NCBI RefSeq assembly: GCF_010093815.1
Contig: NW_022985560.1
Location: 59,501-123,500, forward strand
Source: Pseudovirgaria hyperparasitica
Taxonomy: Eukaryota; Ascomycota; Dothideomycetes; Acrospermales; Acrospermaceae
DNA: 64,000 bases
Direction of reading: 5' to 3'
Both the position numbers and the translations under genes were made by a program. Under the pieces are notes generated by a model. It made no database searches and had not been told where the DNA came from. It saw only the letters and a list, made by a program, of their open reading frames with translations. Every line of letters begins with the position of its first letter. The first letter of the stretch is position 1. This document shows, piece by piece, positions 26,619 to 37,199 of the stretch.

Positions 26619-26747
26619 GACTCTATATACTAACTAACTATACTAAAAGGACCGAATCTTAAAGCTACTACTTTAAGGGTAGAGTATACTACTTATATAT
26701 AACTACTATATATATATATAATTAACTAGTAGGTCACATGTCTAATA
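26619..26747. repeat. Dispersed repeat of about 130 bp, copy 1
   Basis: Shares most of its length with 27057-27187 and, more distantly, 30743-30878. The ends look like short inverted repeats (TTAGAC at one end, GTCTAA at the other), as in solo LTRs or a small terminal-repeat element. Confidence 0.7.
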
Positions 26748-27056
26748 ATATCTCCCCTTTTTAAAGGCGTGTATCCTTATATATTATAGATATATTATCT
26801 TATAAAAGATAAACTAAACTAGCTATAATAGGCCTAGTATAAACGAGTTATATATATACCTAATTAGATACTCGTAATGCCACCTCTAGTACTAGATATA
26901 CTAACTTACTATAGTAATGTTACTACTATATTATCTATTATATATAGAATATATAATATAGTAAGCTAAACGGAATTATATAAACTTTAATAATAGTTAA
27001 CTAGACTAAGAGTTAAACCTATAACTCTATAGTAGCTTTAAGATTATATAAGAAGT

Positions 27057-27187
27057 TAGGCTCTATATACTAACTAACTATACTAAAAGAACCAAATCTT
27101 AAAGCTACTACTTTAAGGGTAGAGTATACTACTTATATATAACTACTATATACATATGTAATTAACTAGTAGACTACGTGTCTAACA
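27057..27187. repeat. Dispersed repeat of about 130 bp, copy 2
   Basis: The best-preserved copy, ending GTCTAACA. It lies about 310 bp after copy 1 in the same orientation. The pair could be the ends of a miniature terminal-repeat element. Confidence 0.7.
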
Positions 27188-28660
27188 TTTATAGTATCTC
27201 TAAATACTTTAAAGATTAATATATTATTAGCGTTATTTCTATCTATATATAACTATTTTAGCGCGACTATTACTATATATTATATATATAATATAATACT
27301 TTTCTTATATATTCTTAAAACGTAAATTTTTCTTAATATCTCTAGATTTAAGACTCTAGAAGATACTAGAATCTTATATATACTTTTAATTATATCTTAA
27401 GAATATTTATTAAGAATATTTATTAAGCTCTTTAAAAGACTAAATAATCTTTAAGAGATAGATAATAGAAAGTATATTTATTTTCTTTTTTTCTCTACTA
27501 TATATCTTAGTACTTTAGTAGTTATCTACTTTATAGAGTTTTTCTTAAAATAATTAATTAATTTATTATTAACTCTTTTTTATTAATTTTATTATATAGA
27601 AAGTAAGAGACTATATAGATATAGATATAGACTAGGGTAGTCTACGGCTAGTAGACTACTTATAGTCTTGAATTTAAGGTACTAAGGCACGCTAGAAAAT
27701 CCATGGTAAAGTTAAATTTTTAAATCTACTACTAAACATAATACTAGAGACTTATAAACTCTACTTATCTATAATAACACGGCTATAGATAGTAAAAAGT
27801 ATATAGAATTATATAGTATTTTATTCTCTATAGAATTATTAGTTAAATTTTTAATTAAGAGTATAGTTAATTTAATATATAGTAAAGGGTAAATTTTTAG
27901 ATATGATTTTAGTAAGGGCGCTAGTAGATACTAGATAAAATATTATATCTTTTTATAATTCTATAGAAATATAATAAAGAAACTTACTAGAGTTCTAGTT
28001 CTAGAGATACTAAGAAAACTATAAGTTTTAAGAATATAAGAAAATATTTTATATTATATATATTATATATACTAAAAGCTATACTAAAGAAGTTATAGAT
28101 AGATTCTTAGATTTTATTTATCTATTAAATAATAATATACTATATATAGATATATATATCTAATCTTTCTTTACTATTATAATTTTATTAGAGAACTAAA
28201 ATACTCTACTAAATTTTACTATTTCTCTAGTTTAGATTAAGTATACTAGTCTATTTAAAGCTATATTACTATACTATTTTCTTTTATAATATATATCTTA
28301 GAACTATAGTTAAAGTTTCTACTATAGAGTCTCTTTTAAAATTAATCTTTTTTAGAAAAAGTCTCTAATTAAATTACTAGTAGTAAAGTCTATTTATTTA
28401 TAGTTTATATACTTATAAATAGAGAAGAGAGTAAGAAAGAAGAATACTAGTAATAAAGTATATATTATAATAAGAATAAGCTTAAGATTATCTTTTTTAG
28501 TTATATCTAAAGATATTTTATAAATACTATTAAATTAATCTATATAATTATATAAGTATAGTCTTTTCTATTATAGAACTAGAGCTCTATATAAGAGTAT
28601 AATATTTAAATATAGCTCTTAATAGTAAGATAACTATATAAATGCTAAATTACTTGGTTC

Positions 28661-28926
28661 TAGAAAAACAATGAATATCCGGGCCTAGCTCGGCCCGTAG
28701 AGCGACAGCCTACTCGCTAGATTATCTTCTTAGTCTTTACGTCTTCATACAATACTTTCCATACTTAACTTTAATACTTTCTTTCTCCTCGATGTATCGA
28801 GCCCTACCTTTAACGCGACACTTCTACTACCGTTAGCGCCGATACTCTCTTCGTCCTCCACGGCCTTTGTTTAGTTTAGCACGAAGTAGACCTTACTACT
28901 CCGTCCCTTTCGATAGAGTGACCTTA
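28661..28926 (+). promoter_or_regulatory. Transition from RIP-degraded DNA to the kinase-like gene
   Basis: CA/TG dinucleotides return here, so this is the edge of the unmutated island and the only candidate promoter region for the kinase-like gene. A small inverted repeat (GGGCC ... GGCCC) lies near 28680-28700. No defined promoter element could be identified. Confidence 0.4.
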
Positions 28927-29778
28927 ATGGGCTTTCGTTGGGCCCGTCGCTTTGCTGGCGCACTCAGAGGTGTACTCCGGTATCTTTTCTGTGCGACCGA
29001 TAGTTCAGCCCGGCGTAGCAGCTTGGAACACGACCCACCCTTTCCTCCAGGTTCGTTGCAATATCTAGCTGCCGGCAAGACTGGTATTGTCTACGCTATC
29101 GACTCGGAAAGAGTATGGAAAGAGTTTGAGTCTCGTGAAGATGGGGAAGTCGAGCGCCGCGTCTATAAGCGCCTAGGCTTACATCCAAATATTGCAAAAC
29201 TCTTGCTCGTCCGTGCCGATGGCTCGATTATTCTCGAGCGCGGAACAGCAATTCGCGATATACTTCGAGATTGTCGTGCTACGGATTTATCAATTACAAC
29301 GAAAGTCGACTGGCTGATAGGTGCCGCGCGAGGTTATCAGTATCTTCACGACAACGCGATAATCCATGGCGATGTTGGATGTAACAATCTAATCCTAGCA
29401 AGGGATGGTAATGTTAAGCTCATTGACTTCGAAGGATGCAGTATCGACGGTGGGACAGCGGATTCATGCTATGAATGGTTCAGCTATCGGCGAGCGGACC
29501 CTTACGTCAGCCGCACCACGGATATCTTTGCCTTTGGCTGTGCGGTGTATGAGATCATTACCGGCAAGCCTCCTTATCACGAGTTTGAATCGCTAGCGGA
29601 TTGCGGTGCACATGTTCAGCAGCTCTACGCAGCATGCCAGTTCCCAGATGTAGCAGGTGTTCCACTAAGCAATGTAATAGAAAAGTGCTGGCACGGAGGC
29701 CTGGAGTCAATGGATGCAGTGATTCAAAATTTAGAAGTCTCAAAAGCTAATCTTAAAGTCAGAGGCCCTCTCCATTAA
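28927..29778 (+). CDS. Small protein-kinase-like protein (fungal-expanded family), 283 aa
   Basis: A single uninterrupted frame from the first ATG in frame (28927) to TAA. The protein has a reduced kinase fold: a degenerate glycine loop (AAGKTGIVY, about residues 48-56), lysine in VWKEF (65), a glutamate in the alpha-C region, a catalytic loop HGDVGCNN (147-154) in place of the usual HRD...N, DFEG (168-171) for DFG, and TTDIFAFG (197-204). Aspartates 149 and 168 and asparagine 153 are present, so activity is possible. The APE motif is not evident. This fits the short kinase-like families expanded in filamentous ascomycetes, whose substrates are mostly unknown. Its codons carry normal CA and TG, unlike all flanking DNA, so the gene escaped RIP although it stands alone among dead repeats. 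Expression is unproven. Confidence 0.75.
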   Translation: MGFRWARRFAGALRGVLRYLFCATDSSARRSSLEHDPPFPPGSLQYLAAGKTGIVYAIDSERVWKEFESREDGEVERRVYKRLGLHPNIAKLLLVRADGSIILERGTAIRDILRDCRATDLSITTKVDWLIGAARGYQYLHDNAIIHGDVGCNNLILARDGNVKLIDFEGCSIDGGTADSCYEWFSYRRADPYVSRTTDIFAFGCAVYEIITGKPPYHEFESLADCGAHVQQLYAACQFPDVAGVPLSNVIEKCWHGGLESMDAVIQNLEVSKANLKVRGPLH

Positions 29779-30290
29779 GATGAGTACTACAACTATGTCT
29801 TCCATATCCTCAGTCGGTCGTTCTAGTAAATCATCTCCTTTATATATAAGCCTCTTATAGCTGTACGTCTCTCTATTAAGTATTATAAGCTACAAAGCTA
29901 CTACGCGAGTACGAGTGAACTTACCCATTTAACAATGTAGACTCCTGATCCCGTGCCGGAATCCCGACACCCAAAACAAGGTCCGCCTTTCTGCGAAGGA
30001 AGGCCATCCTTCGTAACATCTCGCGTAGCGTCTAAACAAGGTGGGCCTGGCAGTGGCGATGTATCGCATCTATGGCGCAACCGAGTCTCGATTTGATGCC
30101 GAGGTGCTTTGTTACATACACTCTGGTAAGCAATCGAGATGCCGTAAACGCACATGGCGAAACGAGGTAAGTAGTACTTCTTATAGAATTAGAGAAGAGA
30201 TCTCCTAAATGAAGGATCGGCGTAAAAGATAGAATACCTAGATAGAATAAAGTATACAAGGTTACCGTAGTGCGGGTAAGTACCTACTAC
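29779..30290. other. Non-RIP anonymous segment after the kinase-like gene
   Basis: Unmutated sequence, especially 29930-30170, that keeps CA/TG and contains a near-palindrome around GAAGGAAGGCCATCCTTC. Short overlapping frames exist on the minus strand but none resembles a known protein or shows convincing splice structure. It may be a gene fragment or the native 3' flank of the kinase-like gene. Confidence 0.4.
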
Positions 30291-30942
30291 AGAGAATATA
30301 GAGCCCTAGCTAAGCTAGAGTTATACTATTATAGAATAAATATTCTTCATAGTATATACTATAATTAAGTTAGTAATCTTATCTATCTATCTAGATCTAG
30401 AAAATATATATATATATACTTAGATAAAAGTTAATTTAATTTTTTAAACTAAATCTTAGAGTATTGAATATATATAAAATATAAGTTTCTATATATTATT
30501 TAGACTTTTATAAGTAGTATTATCTACTCTTATAATAGTAGCTTTAGAGTTTAGATATTTTTATATAGTAGTTAGTATATAAAGTACTAATTCTTATAGT
30601 ATATTATAATATATAACTATTTTATTACTATAATTAGATTAATCTATATTATATATACTTAGTATAGCTATATTAATAAGACTATTATAGTATAGACTTA
30701 GTTATTTTATATTAATTATTTATAGCTTAGTTATACTAATAGTAGACTCTATACTTATACTAACTATCTTTACTAAAAGAATTAAATCTTAAAGCTACTA
30801 CTTTAATAGTAGAGTATACTACTAATAAAGAACTACTATTTATATAGAAGACTATATACTTAACTTATATATCTAATATTCGTAATGGATTAATATCTTA
30901 GACTATAATATATATCTCATATTAAGAAGTCTTTATATTATT
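30291..30942. other. RIP-degraded patch downstream of the XPA gene
   Basis: Very TA-rich, without frames, and carrying a third copy of the dispersed repeat (30743-30878). It reaches to within about 20 bp of the XPA stop codon, so it must supply the 3' untranslated region and the polyadenylation site of that gene. Confidence 0.6.
30743..30878. repeat. Dispersed repeat of about 130 bp, copy 3
   Basis: More diverged copy of the repeat at 26619 and 27057. The central block around AAAGCTACTACTTTAA is well kept. Confidence 0.6.
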
Positions 30943-30958
30943 TATGGTTCTACTATAT

Positions 30959-32177
30959 CTAAAACTCGAGTTCTTCTACTTCCATACTACAACTAATACA
31001 CTTCTTTTTACTTTCGCCAGTTATTGGATCCTCGATTGGAGCCCCCCATACATGCTCGTGTCTATCATTCGACCCCTTTAGACTACCGCCGAATCCTACG
31101 TCCCCACTACCTCCAAGCATCTTACGCTTATGGGCCTCTACCATTGTTCTTTTCTTTAGCTCGGCAAGTTTGGTATTGAATTTCTTTTCCTTTCTCCGCT
31201 TCTTGTCCGTTTCCCTTCTCTGGAATTCTGCATCCAAAGCCTCAGGTGAACCCCATTTCTGAGGCGAGAATGCATATTCTTCAATCTGATATCGGAGGTA
31301 AAGCTGCATGTCGTTCCAAGTTGCTTTATGTGGATTCGGTCGTTTCAGATGCCGTAAAAGGTCCTCGTCTTGAAGCTCCGCTGTAATGGAAGAAATTTAT
31401 CAGTCATAGATAGAGTGGAATACTACAAACGTAGACGTACGGTTCGTCAGGATATAATCCTCTCTCGCTTCAGTTTTAGTCAACAAACTGTATTTGTCGG
31501 GAAATTTGTCCTTGCACGCTCCGCAGACCTGACAATCGAACACCTCGTCCCATTTCCAATCAATTTCCAAGCTTGCGCACTCCCTGCACCTCTTCGTGTC
31601 TTTGTGTAGCACGCTAATACCAGGCTCGAACATGCCCTGTTTGCTCGCTCGGAGTTTTTTTAATAACTGATGCCTTTCCCATTCACCGAGCGTCATGTGT
31701 GCTGGCTTTTCTTCTTGGTTAGGGACATTCATCGCTCGATTTCGAGGATCGTCGTTGGCAGTCAAGAACCCGCCTTTTGTATCCGTCATCTTGCTAAAGT
31801 CATACTCGACATATTTATCGAACTTCTTCGCCGCCTGTATAACGTTGTCATCTCTCGGTCGGGACATCTCGTCTACGGTGATACGGGGATCCGACGCATC
31901 GCGCTGGGTTTTGGGACGATTCGAGATGATGGAGGAATGTGGTCGCTTTTGTCCAGTAGCAAACAAGCTCGGATTATCCCGCGGCTGTGCTCTTTTGTTG
32001 TCATCTTGAGTACGCAGTGCTTTCGCCCTCAACCGTGACTCTTCCTAGTCGGTTGTCAGCTTTATTGGGGCAGACGAGCTGTTTACTCACCAAACGCCGA
32101 ATCCGTTCTGGTGTCAGAGACGAGGGTAGAGTTCCTGGTGTTGTCACTGGCGGTGGCGTTAAACGACCTCCAGACAT
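30959..32177 (-). CDS. rad14: XPA/Rad14 DNA damage-recognition protein, 370 aa
   Basis: Nucleotide excision repair factor that verifies damage and positions the TFIIH and XPF/ERCC1 machinery in the nucleus. Three exons: 32177-32091, 32044-31441 and 31380-30959, with introns of 46 and 60 bp that have GT-AG ends and keep the frame. The N-terminus holds the helix ERIRRLEESRLRAKALR typical of the family. The C4 zinc finger uses C182, C185, C203 and C206 with the usual 17-residue spacing. It is followed by KYSLLTKTEAREDYILT and the conserved DLLRHLKRPNPHKATW block, then a basic C-terminal helix. The length equals yeast Rad14 closely. It shares the minus strand with Pho88, 264 bp upstream. RIP-altered DNA begins directly behind the stop codon. 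Identification is very secure. Confidence 0.96.
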
Positions 32178-32441
32178 GTTTCTAGATACAACATTGCGCT
32201 TTTGAGTAGATGGAGGTTGATATGTAGTGACGCAGCGGGTGGCGTCGGCCGAAACACGACATCACGTGTTATATTTTCAGCGGCCATACTTAAGAATTAT
32301 GTTGCTCTTGTATGAACGAGACATTCATGACAGTGGTCTATTGAATCAGATCTCAAAGATACTTCTGATACGGCAAATGCTCCAATTACCCTAATCACCC
32401 TACATCTTCGCCATCTTCCAATTCGCAAACTTGTCTGTAGT
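32178..32441 (-). promoter_or_regulatory. Promoter region between PHO88 and the XPA gene
   Basis: A 264-bp gap that must contain the PHO88 terminator and the XPA promoter. It holds no reading frame and no obvious TATA element. A CACGTG-like string (TCACGTGT) is present near 32263-32270. Confidence 0.4.
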
Positions 32442-33141
32442 TCATTCTTCCTTCGCGCCACCACGTCCAGAGCGCTCTGCAGCCTCAATACTCTTCTTGT
32501 CTGTCGCCACTTCGCCACCCTGGAGGTTTGCCATGAAGCCACCCGCAGCCTTGAAAGGGCGCTTCAAGTCACCGCTAGCGGGCTTTCCGAGAAGGTGGAT
32601 CTTGACCAGGTTGCCCTCGAATGCACCCTTCAGAGGAATGATCGACTGGATCAGGAGAGGGTTCGTATATTTGAAGTAGAGATGCATGACAGCCATCATA
32701 CCAACGCCCATGAGCTGACCCTTAAACAAGCCGCGAACTTGTTGGAGATCGTAGGCGTGGACAGTAGTCGTTACAGCTTTTGGTTCTTCCCCAGAGCCCA
32801 TCGGCGCAGGCTCGACATACTTAAGTACGGTCATGTCTGTAATAACGTTTAATGAGCTATTGTCGTACACAGCGATGTAGTTTGCCATATGCGCCATGTA
32901 CACCTACCCTTCTTTTTGTTTATTTGCATCTGGACGTAGACGTATATCCCAAGAATTATGATGTTCGATAAGATGTATACACCACGAACGATATTAAGGA
33001 CATTCGGGTCTTCGAAGGCGATCTTTTTAGAAACCTGCATCATCACCAAGATGATAGCCAGGTTGGAGCTATACTATTCTTAGGTCTCGTACACACAGGT
33101 AGTGGACGGGTTCAATTAACTTACATCTGAGGGTTGACCAT
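32442..33141 (-). CDS. pho88: Pho88/Snd3 ER membrane protein, 190 aa
   Basis: Homologue of yeast Pho88, also called Snd3. It is an endoplasmic-reticulum protein first linked to phosphate uptake and later to SRP-independent targeting of membrane proteins. Three exons: 33141-33125 (17 nt), 33068-32908 and 32836-32442; introns of 56 and 71 bp keep the frame. The first exon encodes only MVNPQ plus part of the next codon. Family blocks are clear: MMQVSKKIAFEDPNVLN, a hydrophobic segment (about residues 32-50, YILSNIIILGIYVYVQ), INKKKDMTVLKYVEPAPMGS, and the second hydrophobic region (about 88-115). The C-terminus is charged. Length matches the family. The tiny first exon is easily missed by gene finders. 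Very secure. Confidence 0.95.
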
Positions 33142-33974
33142 TTTGAGTAGTGCCTTAATGTAATAATGTAGTAGAGTTTCGTGGTTTCAAGGCTGTGAGA
33201 TGTGGTAGAGGAGTGTTTCTCTGTGTTGCGATCTGCGCAGCGAAGAAGTTTCAGGGTCGAAGTCGAGTCGAGTCAAGGCCACCTAGCCACAGCATGAGCG
33301 CCCATAATCTAACTACTTTCGGCCAAGTGCATATAAAGCAAATACTCATCTCTAAAACTACTCTCGAATCAATGCAACTTTGATCACACTCCACAGAAGT
33401 GCAAACCCCTCCACTGTCTCCCCTACAGCTCCTATGCTTCGTGCTCCATAAAGTTTCCGTGCCTTATAACAGAGATGTTATGCCGATGCTGTCCCTACCA
33501 TCGATGCAATAGACCCACCGAGTAGTGACTGAACATGGAACAGGTACTTACATATTTACAAACGGGGATTTGTCGCCCATTACACGTGGCACAATGAGGA
33601 GATTTTCGGAAGAACACGTGCTCCCAGGTACAGACTCTATTTTTGACTCATCGCACGATATATCCAACTTTAGGCTGTGAATATGGGAAGGAATGCGTCA
33701 CTCCTAATTGCCGGTATTCGAGTTGCAAGCACCCGGTTCGAGTTGGACTTAGACGGTGAAACTCGATACGAGCGCGACGGCATACCGTCCAAATGCTGTC
33801 AATTTTGGTCACCAATCTCCTACGAAATATATTCAGCTTGTAGAGACAGCGCTGCACCTAGCGCAATTCCGATAGCAAACTCGCATTTCATATTTTATAG
33901 AAGAAAGATGCTCTAGCCACTACAGGGTAGAGTCCATTAGGCTGCATATATAAGCTTGATACAGTCCTGTTTAT
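33142..33974. other. Intergenic region between PHO88 and RPA49
   Basis: About 830 bp of normal composition holding the PHO88 promoter and the RPA49 3' end. Two short overlapping open frames on opposite strands near 33.65-33.92 kb show no family resemblance. No RNA gene was recognised. Confidence 0.5.
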
Positions 33975-35402
33975 CTATCTCTTCTTTGCTTGACCACGAG
34001 CTTTGATCGTAGGAAATTCTAGGGGTATCCTGAGCTTAGCTATTCTATGGTCACTTGCCTCAGCCTTCGTTATCCTCATTTGTTGTCTCTCTGTCTCCGT
34101 GGGATTGGCGATCTTGCAGCCAATCTCTCTAAAGTAATCACAAATTTCTTTCGGTTCGCGGCTAAGGTCTTTGTGAAGCGCAAAAATGTCGACATCGAAC
34201 TGATCAACAATGAGAGCTAACGCGCAAATGTGGGTTATTAGATAATCAACATTCCATCTAGGCATTTGGCTATAGAACTAGGTTAGCAAAGATTGCAACA
34301 GGTCACCAGGATTGAAGAACTCACTTCCCCGTTGAAAACTTGCGAACGATATCGCTGATGATCGAATCTGGCGCTTTCATAAGCTTCTTCAGCTCTTCTC
34401 TCTTGGGTAATTTGTATGGAAGCCTTTTCCGAGGAAGAGAATTGTGGAATTGCAGCAGGTGCAGGATGTATCTCAGGGCTTTAACTTTTGTCGTGTCTCC
34501 ACTCCTTGCGATTTTCATGACACGGTTTGCCACAAATCTGCTTGCACTGCCCTCGATGTTGTCTGGATCTTCTATCCAGTCGTTGATTTCCAGCGAGATA
34601 AGAGAACTTGCTGGAATAAGACTCTCAATTGTGTAGACTTCTTGTAGATTCTTCGTGGCTAGATTTGCGATAGGCCTCGGTCTCGACGCCGCTATCTCAG
34701 CTTGCACAGTCTCTTGAGAAGGCATATCGGCAGTAGAATGAACAATAGAGCTAATCAAAGCGGCCGTGGCAGCATCGGCTGTGGGAGCTACGCCATCGAT
34801 CTCTGTCGACGTGATAGCATTCTCTGTGAGGCTCTTGATTTGCTTCTTTGCCTTCGCTCCCCCAAATTCCAAGCCAAGCGCGTTGCGCGCATTCATGTTC
34901 TGTAGCACCGTTAATGCCAGGAGCGAGACACCTGTTGTCAATTGCATACCGATGCTTGCGCAGCTCGCTGTCTTTGAAGATCCCCTTCCCTCTGCGATTC
35001 TTGCGTTTCGCGACGGAGTGAGCATCTTACTGAGAACCTTCGTGGTACCTCAATAACTCTCAGTAGCTTGTCAGTTGTAGGATCATATACGCCGATGTAG
35101 TGCTTAGTGTGCCCATCTTCCTCTTCTCTCATGATGTAGTCCAATTCATCATGGTTTGAGGAGTAGAGAAGAAGCTCTTTACTGCGTGACAATTTGCCCT
35201 CCTTCAGGTACGTCTGGAATTGAGCCTCGCGCGGTAGCGAAATGCATGGTGTGGAAGCTGAATGCTGAACATTAGTATAGTGTGCATATGTATAGTATAG
35301 GAAGAGCCCACCAAGGATTGGACCAAGTTCTTGAAGCTCGATCGCACTTTTTTTCGCGGGTCTTTCTAGTCCAGTAGATTGCCTTTTGCGTTTTTCGGTC
35401 AT
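33975..35402 (-). CDS. rpa49: RNA polymerase I subunit A49 (Rpa49), 422 aa
   Basis: Pol I-specific subunit that with A34.5 promotes rRNA transcription initiation and elongation in the nucleolus. Four exons: 35402-35312, 35257-34950, 34899-34325 and 34269-33975. The introns are 54, 50 and 55 bp with GT-AG ends, and all phases agree. Family marks: a basic start MTEKRKRQ, the N-terminal dimerisation domain with YIGVYDPTTDKLLRVIEVP, then NALGLEFGGAKAKKQIKSL before a linker, and the C-terminal tandem winged-helix region ending in HICALALIVDQFDVD and KAEASDHRIAKLRIPLEFP. Length matches yeast A49 (415 aa). Intron 1 is a multiple of three without an in-frame stop, so retained transcripts would also be readable; removing it restores the usual PILASTP string. 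Secure. Confidence 0.92.
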
Positions 35403-36735
35403 ATCGCTAGGACACACAATTATCGCTGATGTGTTGGCGGTGTAGACTTTGGATCTGCAAATTCGCGGAGCTCTTGTCTCTTGTGCCTTATCTTGCCTTT
35501 TTTTTTAAATCCGAGGTTCCGACCAAAGTGCCACACGGGCAGTGGCTGAAAAGTATCTGCGCCACAAATAACAAACTACGAAATCAAGCTGCACAGGAAT
35601 TTTGATACACTAATTACTTTCTGGATTGGCTTAGAGCTTCCTCGACGCTATAATTCAAGACCGGCCAATGTACACACTTTCTACACTTATGAGCCTAGGT
35701 AAGTCCTAACATGTATACCGAAGGCAACCCCGGCAGAGGCTTCGAGCATTACTTTACCTATACAGTTCACAGTCATAGTACATTGCTGTAGTCTACTTCG
35801 GTTCTGCACAAATTAAAGTCTTCGTTTAGTCAATCGCTACATTAACAGCAACCGGGCAAACCTTGGCTAAAATACCTCCAAGCGACAAGGGCGAGTTCTG
35901 CTCCCTCCTTGCTAGCTTATCTAGTTCCTAACAGAATTGATAAGGAGGTCCTTCCGATATACGATCAAGGTGACGTTGTACTTTGTAGGTGGTCCATATC
36001 CCTAATGAATCGCACATCACATGTCACCAGTGCTCGACACGGCTGATAGACTTGCCAAAGCTCATCTCCGTGACGCAAATAACAAAGTACCTTTGCTAGA
36101 CACTCTTTTATTCACACTGCCGACCTTCTGCATTAACCTCTGAATATCGGCTTTGCATCATTAGTAACACAACGAGGCATGTTAGCGTCTTGGAGTTGAA
36201 GGGAAGTACACCAACAATGCCAAAGTAGAGCATGAACGTATCCGATGGCAGCTTCGTACTAGTGACAAAGATATCAGAATTTAGCCATTTTCTAGTGCTA
36301 GCCAGCCGCCAAAGAAAAAGAATGACATTTGCGCAGAATTAGAGTTACATCGCGCAGGTAGGAAGCTAAATCCGACAGCTCATCGGAAGATCACTCATGG
36401 AGGACGCGGATTCCCGGGTTCTGTAGTCTAAGAATTTTGCTAGAGCATCGGACGAGGCTATAGTCTGGGTGGCGTTGTTAATACTACAATAAGATGGGCG
36501 GAGGAAGATAGATAGCAGCCCTAAGACACAGACAAATCCGGATGTTGCATCATCTTTTTCTCGGTTGTTTTTGCTCTCTTATGTAACGATGGACATGTGT
36601 TTGTGAGGTGATCAAGTCGGCATCGGTTTTGTCCGCCGGTTATAACCTGATTTAATGGTGGCGGCGAAGCCCCAGGGTTTTCACGCGACAGTTCAGCCCC
36701 GCCCTCGTGGCTTTGTGAACGCAAACGCCACCACT
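35403..36735. other. Intergenic region upstream of RPA49 up to the transposon
   Basis: About 1.3 kb of unmutated sequence. The RPA49 promoter must lie in its left part. I see no coding region with domain support, no tRNA and no repeat. It ends exactly at the left terminal inverted repeat. Confidence 0.5.
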
Positions 36736-36834
36736 ATCCGTATATCCATAGTTGCATGGGAAAGCTTGGCGCCCAATGCTGCGCTATGTCACCAACACGC
36801 GTTTTTATATGTAATTGACATTTTACAACATTAT
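36736..36834 (+). repeat. Left terminal inverted repeat, 99 bp
   Basis: Begins ATCCGTATATCCATAG and matches the complement of 52954-53052 with about five differences. It keeps CA/TG in its inner half where the right copy has TA. Confidence 0.95.
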
Positions 36835-37199
36835 CGCCGTACTACGCTCGTATAGAGTCTATAACTATATAATATAGTATATAAGAGTTAGTATAGATAA
36901 TATTTAGTATTTTTAACTTACTAATGCGCGCGTATATAATACCCTAAGGTATTATTTATCCCTCTTCTATATACGGACGAATCGACTTCCTTCTATAATA
37001 TAATATACCTATTAATAAGATTATTACTCTTACTAAAGTTAGTAAGAATATAGTATATAGAATAAGGTTTAACCTTAACACGTATAGATAGAGGAATAAA
37101 CTAAGGTTATTATATCGTGGTCTACCTCGTTAACTAAGTAATTATATAATATAATAACTACTTAAGAGACTACTTTATAAGGGCTAGTTATACCTTAAT

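Larger units (their letters stand above)
25655..28660. other. Unclassified RIP-degraded repeat region
   Basis: Three kilobases of very TA-rich sequence without any open frame. It contains two copies of a dispersed repeat of about 130 bp (26619-26747 and 27057-27187) and a box-B-like string GGTTCGATTC at 25936-25945. The part from about 27.7 to 28.6 kb may be an old transposon, but I cannot assign it to a family. Confidence 0.5.

Noticed and set aside
29901-30259. Two overlapping minus-strand frames after the kinase-like gene
   Set aside because: No family resemblance, and they cross from unmutated into RIP-altered DNA.
33648-33916. Two overlapping small frames between PHO88 and RPA49
   Set aside because: They lie on opposite strands over the same DNA, have no domain, and neither shows splice or start context.
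36521-36855. Small frames at the left transposon edge
   Set aside because: One runs into the terminal inverted repeat; composition and sequence give no support for a gene.
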